A stretch of 64,000 nt of DNA, from positions 1 through 64,000 of the forward strand of contig JAHHGZ010000023.1 of NCBI GenBank assembly GCA_019359595.1. Reading direction: 5' to 3'. This DNA is from Cyanomargarita calcarea GSE-NOS-MK-12-04C. GTDB taxonomy: Bacteria > Cyanobacteriota > Cyanobacteriia > Cyanobacteriales > Nostocaceae. Each line of letters opens with the position of its first letter. Position 1 is the first letter of the stretch. Below the pieces are notes generated by a model. That model was not told where the DNA came from. It did not search any database and saw only the letters and a program-made list of their open reading frames with translations. The position numbers and the translations under genes are program-made. Of this stretch, positions 47,701 through 57,500 are shown piece by piece.

Positions 47701-48224
47701 AACAGAGAAATTCTCGCACTTACTTCTTCGGGTAAGTCAGTTTCCTGCTGGTTCGACAAGAACTTGATAAAATCTGCCAAAATTTCTTTGATGGGTGGCG
47801 CGTTGCGGAGGGTGCGCCAAATAATATACTCAAAATTATCTTGAATCTCTTGCGTTAGCTTGATAGATAGGGAAGTTTTCCCAATTCCCCCTATACCTAT
47901 TAACGCTACCAAACGACAACGTTCTTGCACAACCCAGTTTTTTAATTTGGCAATTTCCTCAATGCGTCCGTAGAAAACGGATACATCGGTAGCCTCACCC
48001 CAATCGATGCGATTTTGGACGGCACTTCCTGCTGTTTGGCTAAAAAATTTTAGATTTTGGATTGGTGTTACATCTAAGGTGTGTATAACTTTTTGCTTTT
48101 CTACCCGTTCGATAGTTTGCTGTTTTTCGCGTCGTTTGTCTAAATAATCGAGTATCTGCACTGTGCTAGCCAGAAAGCCAATTAAGCCGATAACAAAGCC
48201 GATGGAGGTTGTAATCGGGTCCAT
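44733..48224 (-). CDS. NB-ARC ATPase with 14 WD40 repeats (STAND protein B)
   Basis: A 1163-residue paralogue of the protein encoded at 37133-40630. It has the same N-terminal hydrophobic segment (about 5-26), NB-ARC with Walker [10 protein letters not shown] at 110-118 and Walker B LLVLD at 185-189, the helical region, the [13 protein letters not shown] stretch and 14 WD40 repeats, then the tail [16 protein letters not shown] plus a short unique end. Repeat 8 carries a six-residue insertion (QDFLPI region), so the propellers are not clones. The two paralogues flank the CHAT gene. ATP-driven signalling is inferred from the family; ligand and target are unknown. Confidence 0.9.
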   Translation of the reverse strand: MDPITTSIGFVIGLIGFLASTVQILDYLDKRREKQQTIERVEKQKVIHTLDVTPIQNLKFFSQTAGSAVQNRIDWGEATDVSVFYGRIEEIAKLKNWVVQERCRLVALIGIGGIGKTSLSIKLTQEIQDNFEYIIWRTLRNAPPIKEILADFIKFLSNQQETDLPEEVSARISLLIDYLCTSRCLLVLDNVESILQPGQSGVQRISYRDGYEDYGELFRRIGGTSHQSCLIITSREKPQEVAASEGETFPVRSWQLTGLKTQEGEEIFHAKGLSGTEAEQERLIQFYQGSPLALKIISTTVKELFDGNISDFLSQGSVVFGGIRQVLEQQCDRLSDLEREVMYWLAINREPVSLKELREDIVSLASQPNLIEAFESLIRRSLIEKNASLFTLQPVVMEYLTDTLIEQVSEEIQTGKIEVFNKYALIKATAKDYIRESQIRFIVQFVIDKLLASLRNKKNIENQLNTIILSLQEKLPPETGYAGGNILNLLRYLETDFTEYNFSNLIISQAYLQGINLQRVNFADSEITKSVFTQTFGSIHSVAFSPDGKLLVAGDTDGQIRVWEVADGKEILSFQAHTSWIYSVIFSPDGVSFASASRDKTISLWNVITGECLKTLQGETSSVRSIAFSPNGQIIASATFGKYIGLWDINTGECIIKLHYKDHWVRKVVFSPDGQTLASGGSDETVCLWDVKTGECLKIFQGHTQSVRAIIFSPDGKMIVSASGDRTIRLWDVANGQCLGILQGHTDTIESLALSGDGQIASASQDKTIKLWDINTKECLKTLKGHTYPVESIDFSPNGNILASGSHDQTVRLWDVQDGKSLKIFQGYSSWVVSLAFSPNVGTQDFLPILASANNHSVSLWDFTTGECVNNFQGHSSYLWSVCFNPQGNIIASGSQDSTVRLWDVKTGICLKILRGHNYIVRSVCFSPDGEILASSGSDNTIKLWNVSEGKCLHTLNKHTKTIRSIAFSPDGKIIASGSYDRTIILWDANTGEQIKVLRGSRNEVYTVAFSPNGNILASGNVDQTIQLWDMNTREHIQTLEGHSLVVQSIAFSPDGETLVSCSADKTIKLWNVSTGECLRTLLGHTTVIRSVAITPDGTYIASGSQDETIRFWDFNTGECQKILRVPRPYEGMNTTGVTGLTEAQKATLKALGAVESGSIPNV

Positions 48225-48900
48225 GTTTTCAAGGTCTACTTCAGAGAATGTTGTAATTAATCTACCATTTTTCCCAAATGGCGAACTTAATAGGGTACTC
48301 TCATAACTTGCACGTATACGTGTAAATCACTGGTTTAAAATTATTAAGTAGCTAATAATTATATATAAATAAAACTTATCTAATAGTCCTAGTAGTCTGT
48401 CAATAAATAATTGAGGGGTAAATGATTGAACCGCAAAGACGCAAAGGACACAAAGGAAGAAGAAAAGAAGAGAAATTGGAATGTTGATTTACCTATCAAA
48501 ATGTCCTTGACAGAGTCCTAGAGGACTTTGGCTATGAGACAGGAATGTCAGGGACTGGCTGACAGGAGCGCAATCGGAGAATCTATAAATACTTAGTTAT
48601 TTTTGTGTTGACGATATCGAGAAAACTCATAGGTCGGGCTGAACGCCAATGCAGAAGCTACGGTTAAGGTTTAGTTGTCGGAAATTTATATTTGTCTTAT
48701 GAGTTGCAAAGCGGGAGTGGGGATTTAGATGCCGGGATGAGAACCGTATTGATAGCCAAACGACGACCTTCCATCGCTAAATTTCACCTTTTTGTTAAAA
48801 TGTATTTAATAGAACTATATTTATAGCGGTTATTGCAGATACAAAATACTAATAGGGAACATTTATCAATCCTACGCCAACCGGTGGCAGGTGCCTAAAA
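48225..48900. other. Divergent gap with a MITE
   Basis: No gene is seen in 676 bases between STAND protein B and the kinase gene. The MITE at 48390-48520 occupies the middle. Confidence 0.6.
48390..48520. mobile_element. TA-flanked MITE carrying a second repeat
   Basis: TA at 48390-48391 and 48519-48520 enclose inverted ends GTAGTCTGTCAA and TTGACAGAGTCC (two mismatches), the same family as 18530-18630. The body contains the AACCGCAAAGACGC repeat at 48428-48456, so one dispersed repeat is nested in another. Confidence 0.75.
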
Positions 48901-50844
48901 ATGATTTATTGCCTTAATCCTGATTGTGCAAAGCCTCTGAATGCTGATGGAATGGTATTTTGTCAAACTTGTGGGGCAAAATTAACAGCGCTACTGAGAA
49001 ATCGCTATCGGATTATCCGTCTTTTGGGAGAAGGGGGGTTTGGGATAACTTTTTTGGCGGAGGATGTGGACAATCTGCAAGAGTCTTGTGTTGTCAAGCA
49101 GCTAGCTCCAAAAGTCAAGGGAAGCAGTGCCATGCGTAAAGCTACTGAGTTATTTGCACAAGAGGCACAGCGTTTAAAACAGCTAGGAAGGCAGAATCCC
49201 CAGATTCCCACTTTGCACGCTTATTTTGAGGAAGATAACTGCTTGTATTTGGTGCAGCAGTATATCGAAGGACAAAACTTGAGGCAAGAGTTCGATGAAC
49301 AGAGAATTTTTAGCGAGGAGAAGATTTGGGAAATATTGCGTGACTTATTACCCGTTCTTAACTTTGTTCACGAGCATCAAGTCATTCACCGTGATATTAA
49401 ACCAGAAAATATTATCCGTCGCTCTCCCCAGGGGAATCTAGTGCTAATTGATTTTGGTGCTTCCAAGCAACTGACAGCAGCAGTACACACTCAACCAGGA
49501 ACCTCTATTGGTACAGTTGGCTATAGTCCCTTGGAGCAACTCAAGGACGGTGAAGCTTCCCCAGCTAGCGATTTATTTAGTTTGGGGGCTACCTGCTTTC
49601 ATCTGCTGACAGGAGTGAACCCATCTACATTGTATTTCGACCAAGGGTATAGCTGGGTAACTGACTGGGGAAAACACCGCAAGTCTCCCACATCCCAAAA
49701 ATTGTATCAGGTACTAAATAAACTGTTACAAAAAGAAACACGCGATCGCTATCAGTCAGCAGATGAAGTTATTCAAGATTTACCGCAGGAGCCACCAAAG
49801 GTTTCAAATATTACTAAAATCCCATCATTTATCTCAGCCCCCACAACTTTAGCGACTATCGTACGTTTCCGAAATAAACCGCTTTGGTTGGGTATTATTC
49901 TATTATTATCCGTCCTAGGGACAGGATTCTGGATACAATCGCGACTTAACCCATATGAAACCCAAACTTTAACCGGGCATAACAACCATGTTAATTCTGT
50001 AGCTTTTAACCCTGATGGTAAAACTTTTGCCACTGGCAGTGATGACATGAACGTCAGAATCTGGAACTTGAAGACGACAAAAGAAATCCGCATCCTCAAC
50101 GGACATAAAAAGTGGGTTTATTCTGTAGCCATCAGTCCCGATGGTCAGACTATTGTCAGTGGCAGTCAGGATAACACCATCAAAATCTGGAAGTTAAACA
50201 CTGGAGAGGAAATTCGCACTCTCATCGGGCATAAAAATTATGTTAACGGGGTTGCAATCAGCCCTGATGGAAAAACAATAGTCAGTGGCAGTTATGACAA
50301 AACTATCAAAATCTGGAACTTAGCCACTGGAAAAGAAATCCGTACTCTGACAGGACATTCATCTGAGATTTTATCTGTAGCTATCAGCCCTGACGGTCAG
50401 ACGATTGTCAGTGGTAGCAAAGACAAAACTATAAAAGAATGGAACTTCAATACTGGACAAAAAATACGTACTATTGCGGGACACAATGATGATGTGAATG
50501 CCCTTGCCATTAGTCAAAACGGTCAATTATTAGCTAGTGCCAGTAACGATAAGACGGTCAAAATTTGGAACCTGAATACAGGAAAAGAAATCCGCACCCT
50601 CACCGGACATACAAATCAAGTTTATGCCATTTCCATCAGCCCCGACGGCAAACAAATCGCTAGTGGTAGCTATGACGAAACCATTAAAATCTGGAATCTA
50701 AATACAGGAGAAGAAATCCGGACTCTCAAAGGACATGAAGGTGAAGTTTTTGCCGTTGCCTATGCCCCAAACCTAGATAGCAAAATCCTCGTTAGCGGTG
50801 GTGCAGATAAGACTATCAAAATTTGGCGGATTGGTGAGGAGTGA
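48901..50844 (+). CDS. Ser/Thr protein kinase with zinc ribbon and WD40 propeller
   Basis: A 647-residue Hanks-type kinase. Residues 4-24 form a four-cysteine zinc ribbon (Cys4, Cys9, Cys21, Cys24). The kinase domain has the glycine loop GEGGFG (43-48), Lys66, HRD at 163-165 with KPEN, and DFG at 184-186, so it should be active. A single transmembrane helix (about 327-345) separates it from seven WD40 repeats (about 350-645), one complete propeller, facing the other side. The repeats are unusually alike (IKIWNLNTGxEIRTL), suggesting recent internal duplication or selection for a variable sensor surface. It is transcribed divergently from STAND protein B; cross-talk is a guess. Confidence 0.95.
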   Translation: MIYCLNPDCAKPLNADGMVFCQTCGAKLTALLRNRYRIIRLLGEGGFGITFLAEDVDNLQESCVVKQLAPKVKGSSAMRKATELFAQEAQRLKQLGRQNPQIPTLHAYFEEDNCLYLVQQYIEGQNLRQEFDEQRIFSEEKIWEILRDLLPVLNFVHEHQVIHRDIKPENIIRRSPQGNLVLIDFGASKQLTAAVHTQPGTSIGTVGYSPLEQLKDGEASPASDLFSLGATCFHLLTGVNPSTLYFDQGYSWVTDWGKHRKSPTSQKLYQVLNKLLQKETRDRYQSADEVIQDLPQEPPKVSNITKIPSFISAPTTLATIVRFRNKPLWLGIILLLSVLGTGFWIQSRLNPYETQTLTGHNNHVNSVAFNPDGKTFATGSDDMNVRIWNLKTTKEIRILNGHKKWVYSVAISPDGQTIVSGSQDNTIKIWKLNTGEEIRTLIGHKNYVNGVAISPDGKTIVSGSYDKTIKIWNLATGKEIRTLTGHSSEILSVAISPDGQTIVSGSKDKTIKEWNFNTGQKIRTIAGHNDDVNALAISQNGQLLASASNDKTVKIWNLNTGKEIRTLTGHTNQVYAISISPDGKQIASGSYDETIKIWNLNTGEEIRTLKGHEGEVFAVAYAPNLDSKILVSGGADKTIKIWRIGEE

Positions 50845-50855
50845 GGATTTAGGAG

Positions 50856-50935
50856 TTAGGAGTTAGGAGTGAGGAGTTGGGAGTTGGGAGTTGGGAGTTG
50901 GGAGTTAGGAGTTAGGAGTTGGGAGTTTGGAGTGA
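50856..50935. repeat. Direct array of GGAGTTAGGA / GGAGTTGGGA
   Basis: About eleven 7-bp units follow the kinase stop codon, alternating GGAGTTA and GGAGTTG. No complementary partner lies nearby, unlike at 16500 and 51950. Confidence 0.85.
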
Positions 50936-51187
50936 CCAATATAACGTAGTAGTCTGTGTCATTAATTTTGATAGGTGCGACAATAAAGCCCCCCTGCCCC
51001 CCAATACTGTTCGAGAATAAAGTTCAAAGTCCCCAAGCTTGGGGAGCCGCTGCGTTTCTTGGCTCTGCCGACTTGTAGCATGTGGCGGGGATTTAGTTCT
51101 GTTTTTTCCCTACTCCCCTCTAGCGACAAACGCCCAGTAATGTGACAATATTCATACTTTTATCGATTTACGAGAGAAACCATTTCT
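50936..51187. repeat. MITE end and 70-bp repeat copy B
   Basis: A left MITE end (TAGTAGTCTGTGTCA at about 50948) is followed by CCCCCTGCC-type sequence and, at 51026-51095, by the inverted copy of the 29318-29388 repeat. The promoter of the next gene should lie in 51100-51187; nothing specific is visible. Confidence 0.75.
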
Positions 51188-51925
51188 ATGCATCCTACTC
51201 TCCAACGTGCATTTGCTAACCGCTGCGCTCTCAAAGTTATTAGCGGCCTGAATAACTTCAATGCCTCTCAGGTGGCTGCTATCGTCAAAGCTGCTGAACT
51301 GGGTGGTGCGACTTTTGTCGATATCGCTTGCGATCGCGCTTTAGTTGAATTGGTTAAAAGCTTGACGAAGTTACCTATTTGTGTATCAGCGGTCGAAGCC
51401 GAAAAATTTGTCCAAGCCGTGGAAGCTGGTGCTGATTTAATTGAAATCGGGAACTTCGATTCTTTTTATGCTCAAGGACGCCGTTTTGAGGCTGAGGAAG
51501 TCCTAGCACTGACAAAAGAAACCCGCATCCTGTTACCCGAAATTACCCTCTCTGTTACCGTTCCTCACATCCTGACATTGGATAAACAAGTACAGCTAGC
51601 AGAGGAATTAGTGAAAGCTGGGGCTGATATTATTCAAACTGAAGGTGGCACCAGCAGCCAACCGACTCACTCGGGAACTTTGGGATTAATTGAAAAAGCG
51701 TCTCCCACTTTGGCCGCAGCTTATGAGATTTCCCGTGTAGTTACAGTGCCTGTACTGTGTGCTTCTGGTATATCTAACGTCACAGCACCTCTGGCGATCG
51801 CGGCCGGTGCATCTGGTGTTGGGGTCGGTTCAGCCATTAATCAACTTAACAGCGAAGTCGCAATGATTGCTGCTGTCCGGGGTTTGGTGGAAGCATTACA
51901 AGTAAAGTTAAGAGTTAATGGTTAG
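51188..51925 (+). CDS. ycf23: DUF561 / Ycf23 family TIM-barrel protein
   Basis: A 245-residue protein of the DUF561 family, the bacterial counterpart of plastid Ycf23. Alternating beta-alpha units such as GATFVDIACD, ADLIEIGNFDSFY, AGADIIQTEGG and ASGVGVGSAIN describe a TIM barrel with a phosphate-binding-like glycine segment near the C-terminus. In phototrophs it is conserved, but its biochemical function is undefined. The stop codon TAG lies inside the first unit of the GTTAG array that follows. It converges on the DegT gene. Confidence 0.85.
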   Translation: MHPTLQRAFANRCALKVISGLNNFNASQVAAIVKAAELGGATFVDIACDRALVELVKSLTKLPICVSAVEAEKFVQAVEAGADLIEIGNFDSFYAQGRRFEAEEVLALTKETRILLPEITLSVTVPHILTLDKQVQLAEELVKAGADIIQTEGGTSSQPTHSGTLGLIEKASPTLAAAYEISRVVTVPVLCASGISNVTAPLAIAAGASGVGVGSAINQLNSEVAMIAAVRGLVEALQVKLRVNG

Positions 51926-52088
51926 TAGTTAGTGGTTAGTGGTTAGGGGTTGGGAGTTAGGGGGTAGGAGTTTACAAATTTCTTCAACTCATTACTCTAT
52001 CCCACGAAAAGCAGCCCTTTGGGTGTCTACATTCCTAACTCCTAACTCCTAACCATTAACAACTAACCACTAACCACTAACCATTAAC
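51919..52088. repeat. Inverted GTTAG-type arrays between convergent genes
   Basis: GGTTAGTAGTTAGTGGTTAG-like units (51919-51965) face CCTAACTCCTAACCATTAAC and AACTAACCACTAACC-like units (52030-52088). The large hairpin lies between convergent genes and is a plausible bidirectional terminator. Confidence 0.85.
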
Positions 52089-52096
52089 TTTTTTCT

Positions 52097-53248
52097 TCAA
52101 CTCATAACTTCTTTCAAAGCATAAATTACCTGCATTTGCTGTTCTTCAGATAATTCTGGGTACATAGGCAAGGACAATACCTCATTGCAGGCTAGTTCTG
52201 CTGCTGGTAATTGTCCTGATTGATAGCCCAGATTTGCATATACTGGTTGCAGGTGTAAGGGGTGGGGATAATAAATCATTGAATTTACACCCTGCTCTTG
52301 TAATTGCGTGCGTATTGACTCCCGATGCTTGGCACTAGTACCGTTTCGTCCCTCGGCGATCGTGCGAATGGTGTATTGGTTCCAAACTCCCATTCCGTCG
52401 GTCAATTCTTGTGGTGCAATTATACCTGGAATTAGACTGAGGTGTTGATGATAACGAGAAGCGATCGCTCTACGTTTGTCATTCCAAATATCTAAATAAC
52501 GCAGTTTAATTTGTAAAATAGCTGCTTGTAGGGAATCCAAGCGACTGTTTACACCCATTTCTTCGTAATAATAGCGATTTTTTTGACCATGCTCTTTTAA
52601 CATCCGCAGCTTTGCAGCAATTTCTGGATTGTTTGTGGTTATTGCCCCACCGTCCCCACAAGCACCCAGATTTTTGGTTGGGTAGAAACTAAAACAACCG
52701 ATATGTCCAATGCTGCCAACTCTTTTCCCTGCCCAAGTTGCCCCAGTTGACTGGGCACAATCTTCAATAACTGCGATAGTAGAGTGCGATGAGACTAGCT
52801 CCATCAGCGCAGTCATGTCAACAGGCTGCCCAAATAAGTGAACTGGGATAATAGCCTTAGTTCTGGGTGTAATTGCGGCTGCGACTTGCTGTAAATTTAA
52901 ATTAAACGTCTCAGCGTCAATATCAACAAAGACTGGTGTAGCACCCACCATGCTCACCACTTCCGAGGTCGCGATAAAGGTAAAGGGTGTAGTTATTACT
53001 TCATCACCAGCACCAATATCCAAAGCTCTCAGTGCCAGATAAAGCGCATCAGTACCAGAATTACAGGCTACACAGTTGCTGACACCATTGTAAGCAGCAA
53101 ACTGTTTCTCAAAACCTTCAACTACAGGACCGCCAACATAACGACCAGAAGCGAGTATTTCTAATACAGCAGCACTGATTTCTGCTTCAATAGTGCTGTA
53201 TTGCAATCTGTTGTCAAAGGCAGGAATCGAATTTACAGTTTGAATCAT
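52097..53248 (-). CDS. DegT/DnrJ/EryC1/StrS sugar aminotransferase
   Basis: A 383-residue PLP-dependent aminotransferase of the DegT family, which installs amino groups on nucleotide-activated keto-sugars for surface polysaccharides or antibiotics. The PLP lysine is Lys192 in SFYPTKNLGACGDGGA; Asp163 in IEDCAQS holds the pyridine nitrogen, and the N-terminal GTDALYLALRAL and TFIATSEVV segments are typical. It is alone, with no other sugar-biosynthesis gene in the window, so the pathway cannot be placed. The nearest relatives by motif are the VioA/WecE-like group, but the substrate is open. Confidence 0.92.
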   Translation of the reverse strand: MIQTVNSIPAFDNRLQYSTIEAEISAAVLEILASGRYVGGPVVEGFEKQFAAYNGVSNCVACNSGTDALYLALRALDIGAGDEVITTPFTFIATSEVVSMVGATPVFVDIDAETFNLNLQQVAAAITPRTKAIIPVHLFGQPVDMTALMELVSSHSTIAVIEDCAQSTGATWAGKRVGSIGHIGCFSFYPTKNLGACGDGGAITTNNPEIAAKLRMLKEHGQKNRYYYEEMGVNSRLDSLQAAILQIKLRYLDIWNDKRRAIASRYHQHLSLIPGIIAPQELTDGMGVWNQYTIRTIAEGRNGTSAKHRESIRTQLQEQGVNSMIYYPHPLHLQPVYANLGYQSGQLPAAELACNEVLSLPMYPELSEEQQMQVIYALKEVMS

Positions 53249-53628
53249 GAGTTTTCATTTCTTTGGAAAATAGATAGAGACAGCTGTCGCAAAGTAAAAA
53301 TCCAGCCTATGCACGTAATCCAAAATACAGTTTTTTTGTTTTAAAAAGCATAAATTGGCTTGCTTGCCAAGATTTTGTTGTATTCTTTACACTTCTCGCT
53401 GTAGATTTTGCTTATTGAATTGTTAATCAAAAAGCTATTTTAAAGCTGTCGTCTGGAATACGCCTTGTTGAGCGCTTTTACTGAGGTGCTTTATCAAAAT
53501 GAATACCATACATAGCAGAAAAGGTGATATATATCAACCAAGATCCAATACTTTGTATCAAAGTTCCCAGTTTTGGAGCGTTATTTGTTGAGTATCAAGC
53601 GTCAACCATCAACCACTAAGCATTTCCT
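53249..53628. other. Divergent promoter region, nothing else seen
   Basis: Between the DegT gene (minus) and the FetB-like gene (plus). AT-rich, without repeats that I can recognise. Confidence 0.5.
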
Positions 53629-53634
53629 AGGAGG
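53629..53634 (+). promoter_or_regulatory. Ribosome binding site that fixes the FetB start
   Basis: AGGAGG lies four bases before ATG 53639. It argues against the in-frame upstream start at 53573. Confidence 0.8.
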
Positions 53635-53638
53635 CAAA

Positions 53639-54415
53639 ATGCAGGATTTAATTAAACCAGATTTTGTTGCTTTAGCTAGTGTTGTGGGATTGATGGGTAT
53701 AGCCATTGGTTTATCTGCTTGGGAAAGATTAGGACTAGAACTAAACTTAGCCCTTGCAGTTGGGAGGACTATCCTACAATTAGCAGTTTTAGGATACTTT
53801 TTAGAGTTCATCTTTGCTGTGAACAATGCTTGGGCAGTTTTGGCGATTTTAACAGTAATGCTGACGATTGCCGCGATTGTCGCACGAAATCGCATCACTC
53901 AAAAAATACCGCAAATCCTGCCCCTAGTTTGGGGGTCAATTTTAGTCAGTACTGCCCTGACGCTTATTTATACTAATTTATTGATAATTCAGCCAGAGAG
54001 ATGGTACGAACCACAGTACGCAATTCCACTGGGGGGAATGGTAATAGGGAATGCAATGAATGCAGCCGCGATCGCTGGGGAACGGCTTGTGAGTAGCGTT
54101 AATAACAATTATCTAGAAATCGAAACTTTTTTAAGCCTGGGTGCAACTCCCCAACAAGCAGTCACCCAATATCGCAAAGAGGCTATTCGTGCGGGATTGC
54201 TTCCGACTATCAATCAAATGATGATTGTCGGTATGGCGACACTACCAAGTATATTTACGGGACAAGTATTAAGTGGTGTCAATCCCCGTGCTGCGGCATC
54301 CAATCAAATTTTATTGATGTTTATGGTAGCTTTCGCCAATTTGCTGACGACGATATTGCTGACTCGTGGTTTGTGTCGGCAGTTTTTTAACTCAAATGCC
54401 CAATTGGTTAGGTGA
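53639..54415 (+). CDS. fetB: FetB-like (UPF0014) ABC transporter permease
   Basis: A 258-residue membrane protein of the UPF0014/FetB family, the permease of a proposed iron exporter. About seven hydrophobic helices run from residue 9 to 250. The family-specific block VIGNAMNAAAIAGERL (about 137-152) with NNNYLEIETFLSLGATPQQA and the later GMATLPSIFTGQVLSG are intact. The ATPase partner FetA is not adjacent, so it is either encoded elsewhere or the permease pairs with another ATPase. The start at ATG 53639 is fixed by a strong AGGAGG. Confidence 0.88.
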   Translation: MQDLIKPDFVALASVVGLMGIAIGLSAWERLGLELNLALAVGRTILQLAVLGYFLEFIFAVNNAWAVLAILTVMLTIAAIVARNRITQKIPQILPLVWGSILVSTALTLIYTNLLIIQPERWYEPQYAIPLGGMVIGNAMNAAAIAGERLVSSVNNNYLEIETFLSLGATPQQAVTQYRKEAIRAGLLPTINQMMIVGMATLPSIFTGQVLSGVNPRAAASNQILLMFMVAFANLLTTILLTRGLCRQFFNSNAQLVR

Positions 54416-54533
54416 TAATTGCTCTTACCCTATCGATTAGGGCAAAGTTTAGGCCCATCATCAGGATGAACCGCCAAATATTGCTTGAGCCAATCACAGC
54501 TAAGTTCCAGAAATCGCCTATTTTTTTTTATCG

Positions 54534-57500
54534 TCAAGACCGATTAGGACAAATATCAGGAGCCTCTTCAGGGTGGCTAGCAACGTAATCTTTGAGCCAT
54601 GCACAGCCACGCTTGAGTAAATCGTCTAATAATTCGATTTTCCACAATCGAACCTTACCATAAGGATCATCTCCTGTCACCAGGAATTTACCATCTGGGG
54701 TGAAACTTACACTCCTCATCCAGGGACCTGCATTGACTCCATAGGGCGCAAATTGATCTACCTTCAAGCCTGATAAATTCCAGAGTTGGGCTGTACCATC
54801 AATGCCTGCTGTTGCCAGTAGTTCACCATCTGGGCTAAAACTTACCTGTTCAATCCTATTGTTAGGGGAAATTCTCAGCAGTTCTTTGCCAGACAAATCC
54901 CACAACCGGACATTAACAGAATCATCGCCGGATGTGGCAATTTTCTGCTCTTTTGGGCTAAATGTCCAACTCCTGGTGACAAAATGAGTTCTCCATTGTG
55001 CCAATTTCTTCCCTTGGAGATTCCAGATTGCTATACCATTTCCAAAACCAGGAGTTATTGAAGCAATATGCTGACCATCTGGACTAAAAATTGCGTAAGC
55101 ACTTCCAGCCCATTCAGTTAGCATTTTGGGCGTTGATTTACCAGAAATGTCCCATATCCGGATCATTTTGTCATCTCCTGCTGTGAGGAGTCGCTGGCTA
55201 TCCGGGCTAAAACTGACACTCTTGACTGCCTGACGAGAATGGGCAGACCATTGGGAGATACGTTGACGTTGACCAGAGCCATCCCATATCTCAACACGAC
55301 CATCCTGATAGCCAATCGCTAGAAATTGACCTTTGCGATCAAAATTAATACTGCTGACGTTCTTAAATTCAGCAAGGCGCTTACCAGAGAAATCCCAGAT
55401 GCGAGCGATTCCCATTTCCCACCACGTCGCAATATGCTGGTTGTCTGGGCTGACGTAAACTTGCCATACTCTTGCTCCAGACTGCTCAAATTCAGGATAA
55501 GCTGTCCACGATCGCTCTATTTCTGAATCGGATGTTTCTGCCAAATCCCAAATTGAAGCACTGATTGTATTGGTTGTAATCAACCGTTTCCCATCTGGGC
55601 TAAAGCTCACATCCGCAGCATAGTTATTATCATAAGAACCACTAGGCCGAAGATTGGGATTGTAAGTCATTAACACTTTTCCTGACAAATCTAAAATTCT
55701 TCCGCTTATTGCTAAACGTTCTCCATCTGGACTAAAACTTATGCCATAGGCACCGAGATTGTCATTAGCATCGAGATTAGACAATTCACGCTGCTGTTGT
55801 CCAGATATACTCCACAGTCGCACTGGTCTGTTTGGTACGGCTGTTACTAATTGGTTTCCATTTTTTGGATTAAAACTAACGCTCACACCAAGCGGCACAA
55901 CATCCCAATCAACAAATCTTTTTTCTGGAGGTGCTTGCCATTCGGGATATGCTTGCCACTCTCCCCGGTTTTCTCCAGATAATGTCCAGATTTTAACAGT
56001 GCCGTCCTGCCCTCCTGTTGCCAATAGCTTTCCGTCTGGGCTGTAGCTAACACTTTTGACTGCTTTACTACGCGCGTTCCACTCCTTGATTCGCTTGCCT
56101 TGTAAATCCCAGAGTTTAACCATACCATCACTACTTGCAGTTGCCAGGTGTAACTTGTCAGGGCTAAAACTGATTCCCAGGACTTGAGCGGAACCAGTAG
56201 ACCAGTTGTTAGATAGCGGTTTACCTGATGCTGTCCAAAAGCGGATTGTGCCTGTGTCACTTCCAGTTGCTAGGTATTTTTGATCAGGACTGTAACTGAC
56301 GCTGAGGATTCTTTCTGGTGGTTGACGCAGTTCAAGTTGATTGCGGAGATGAGTATTGCTATCGAGAATGGTTCGTAAGGCTAACAGAGGGCTGATAGCT
56401 GGATAATCTTGGAGACGACGACCGTTTTGAGACTGTTTTTTCAGCCATTGCACGGATTTCATCACTTCCACAAGATTATCTAGAATTGCCCCTTGATATC
56501 GCTGTGTAATTCTTAATGCATTGCGTTCGTAACCTAAGCCTTCCTTTGCAATTTCCAATTCTCTATTGGCCTGGTCACGTCTTTTTTGGGCTTCCTGTTT
56601 CTCAATTTTTGCCTGGGTTGCTAAAATCTGAGCTTCTGTTTTTTGTTTTTCGGCTTCTATTTTCTGTTGATTGGCAAGGGCTGTTTCCTGCTTTGCAGAT
56701 TGGGTGTCTTGCTCTGCTTTTTTCCGCTTTACTGTCGCTTCGTGTGCTTGCTGTTGAGCTTTATCACGATCTATCTTGGCTTTCTCTGCATTTTTTTGAG
56801 CAATGATCGCTTTGCTTTCTGCACTCTTTGCTGTTTTTTCAAAGGCGATCGCTTTAGTTTCTGCACTCTTTGCTGTTTTTTCAAAGGCGATCGCTTTGCT
56901 TTCTGCACTCTTTGCTGTTTTTTCAAAGGCGATCGCTTTAGTTTCTGCACTCTTTGCTGTTTTTTCAAAGGCGATCGCTTTGCTTTCTGCACTCTTTGCT
57001 GTTTTTTCAAAGGCGATCGCTTTGCTTTCCGCCTTACCCCTTTCAGAGTCTGCACTTATAAAACCCAGAAGACCAATTAATGCCAAACCAATAAAAACGA
57101 TCGCTACTCGTGAACTCCATTTGAGCAGACTATTCGCTTTTTTTCGGTCTTTCCTAGCTATCAGTATTTGCTCCTCAGCCTTCCGCAGTGCCTCTTCAGC
57201 CTTCAGTGTTTCTTCCTCAGCTTTCCGCCGTGCCTCTTCAAGATTGTGGTTTTCTTCCTCGATAATACGCTTCTCGACATCTTGACTGGCTGCCAAAAAC
57301 TGATAGTCTAAATCGCTCAGGCTCTTTCGTTCTGCCCAAGCCTTTGCTTTCAGTAATTCCTGCTCCCGCAGTAAACAGGATTCATCCCGGCGGTTTGAGG
57401 CAACCCAGGCACTTAGCTCGTTCCCATAGGGGCGCAACTCCGCGAGTTCTTGGTCAAACCAGGACAGATTAAACACCTCTGCATAGATGCGGTTATAAAT

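Noticed and set aside
56643-57285. Long plus-strand frames of FSKAIAL / CCFFKGDRF repeats
   Set aside because: They are the antisense reading of the 42-bp coiled-coil repeats in the AAA-WD40 gene.
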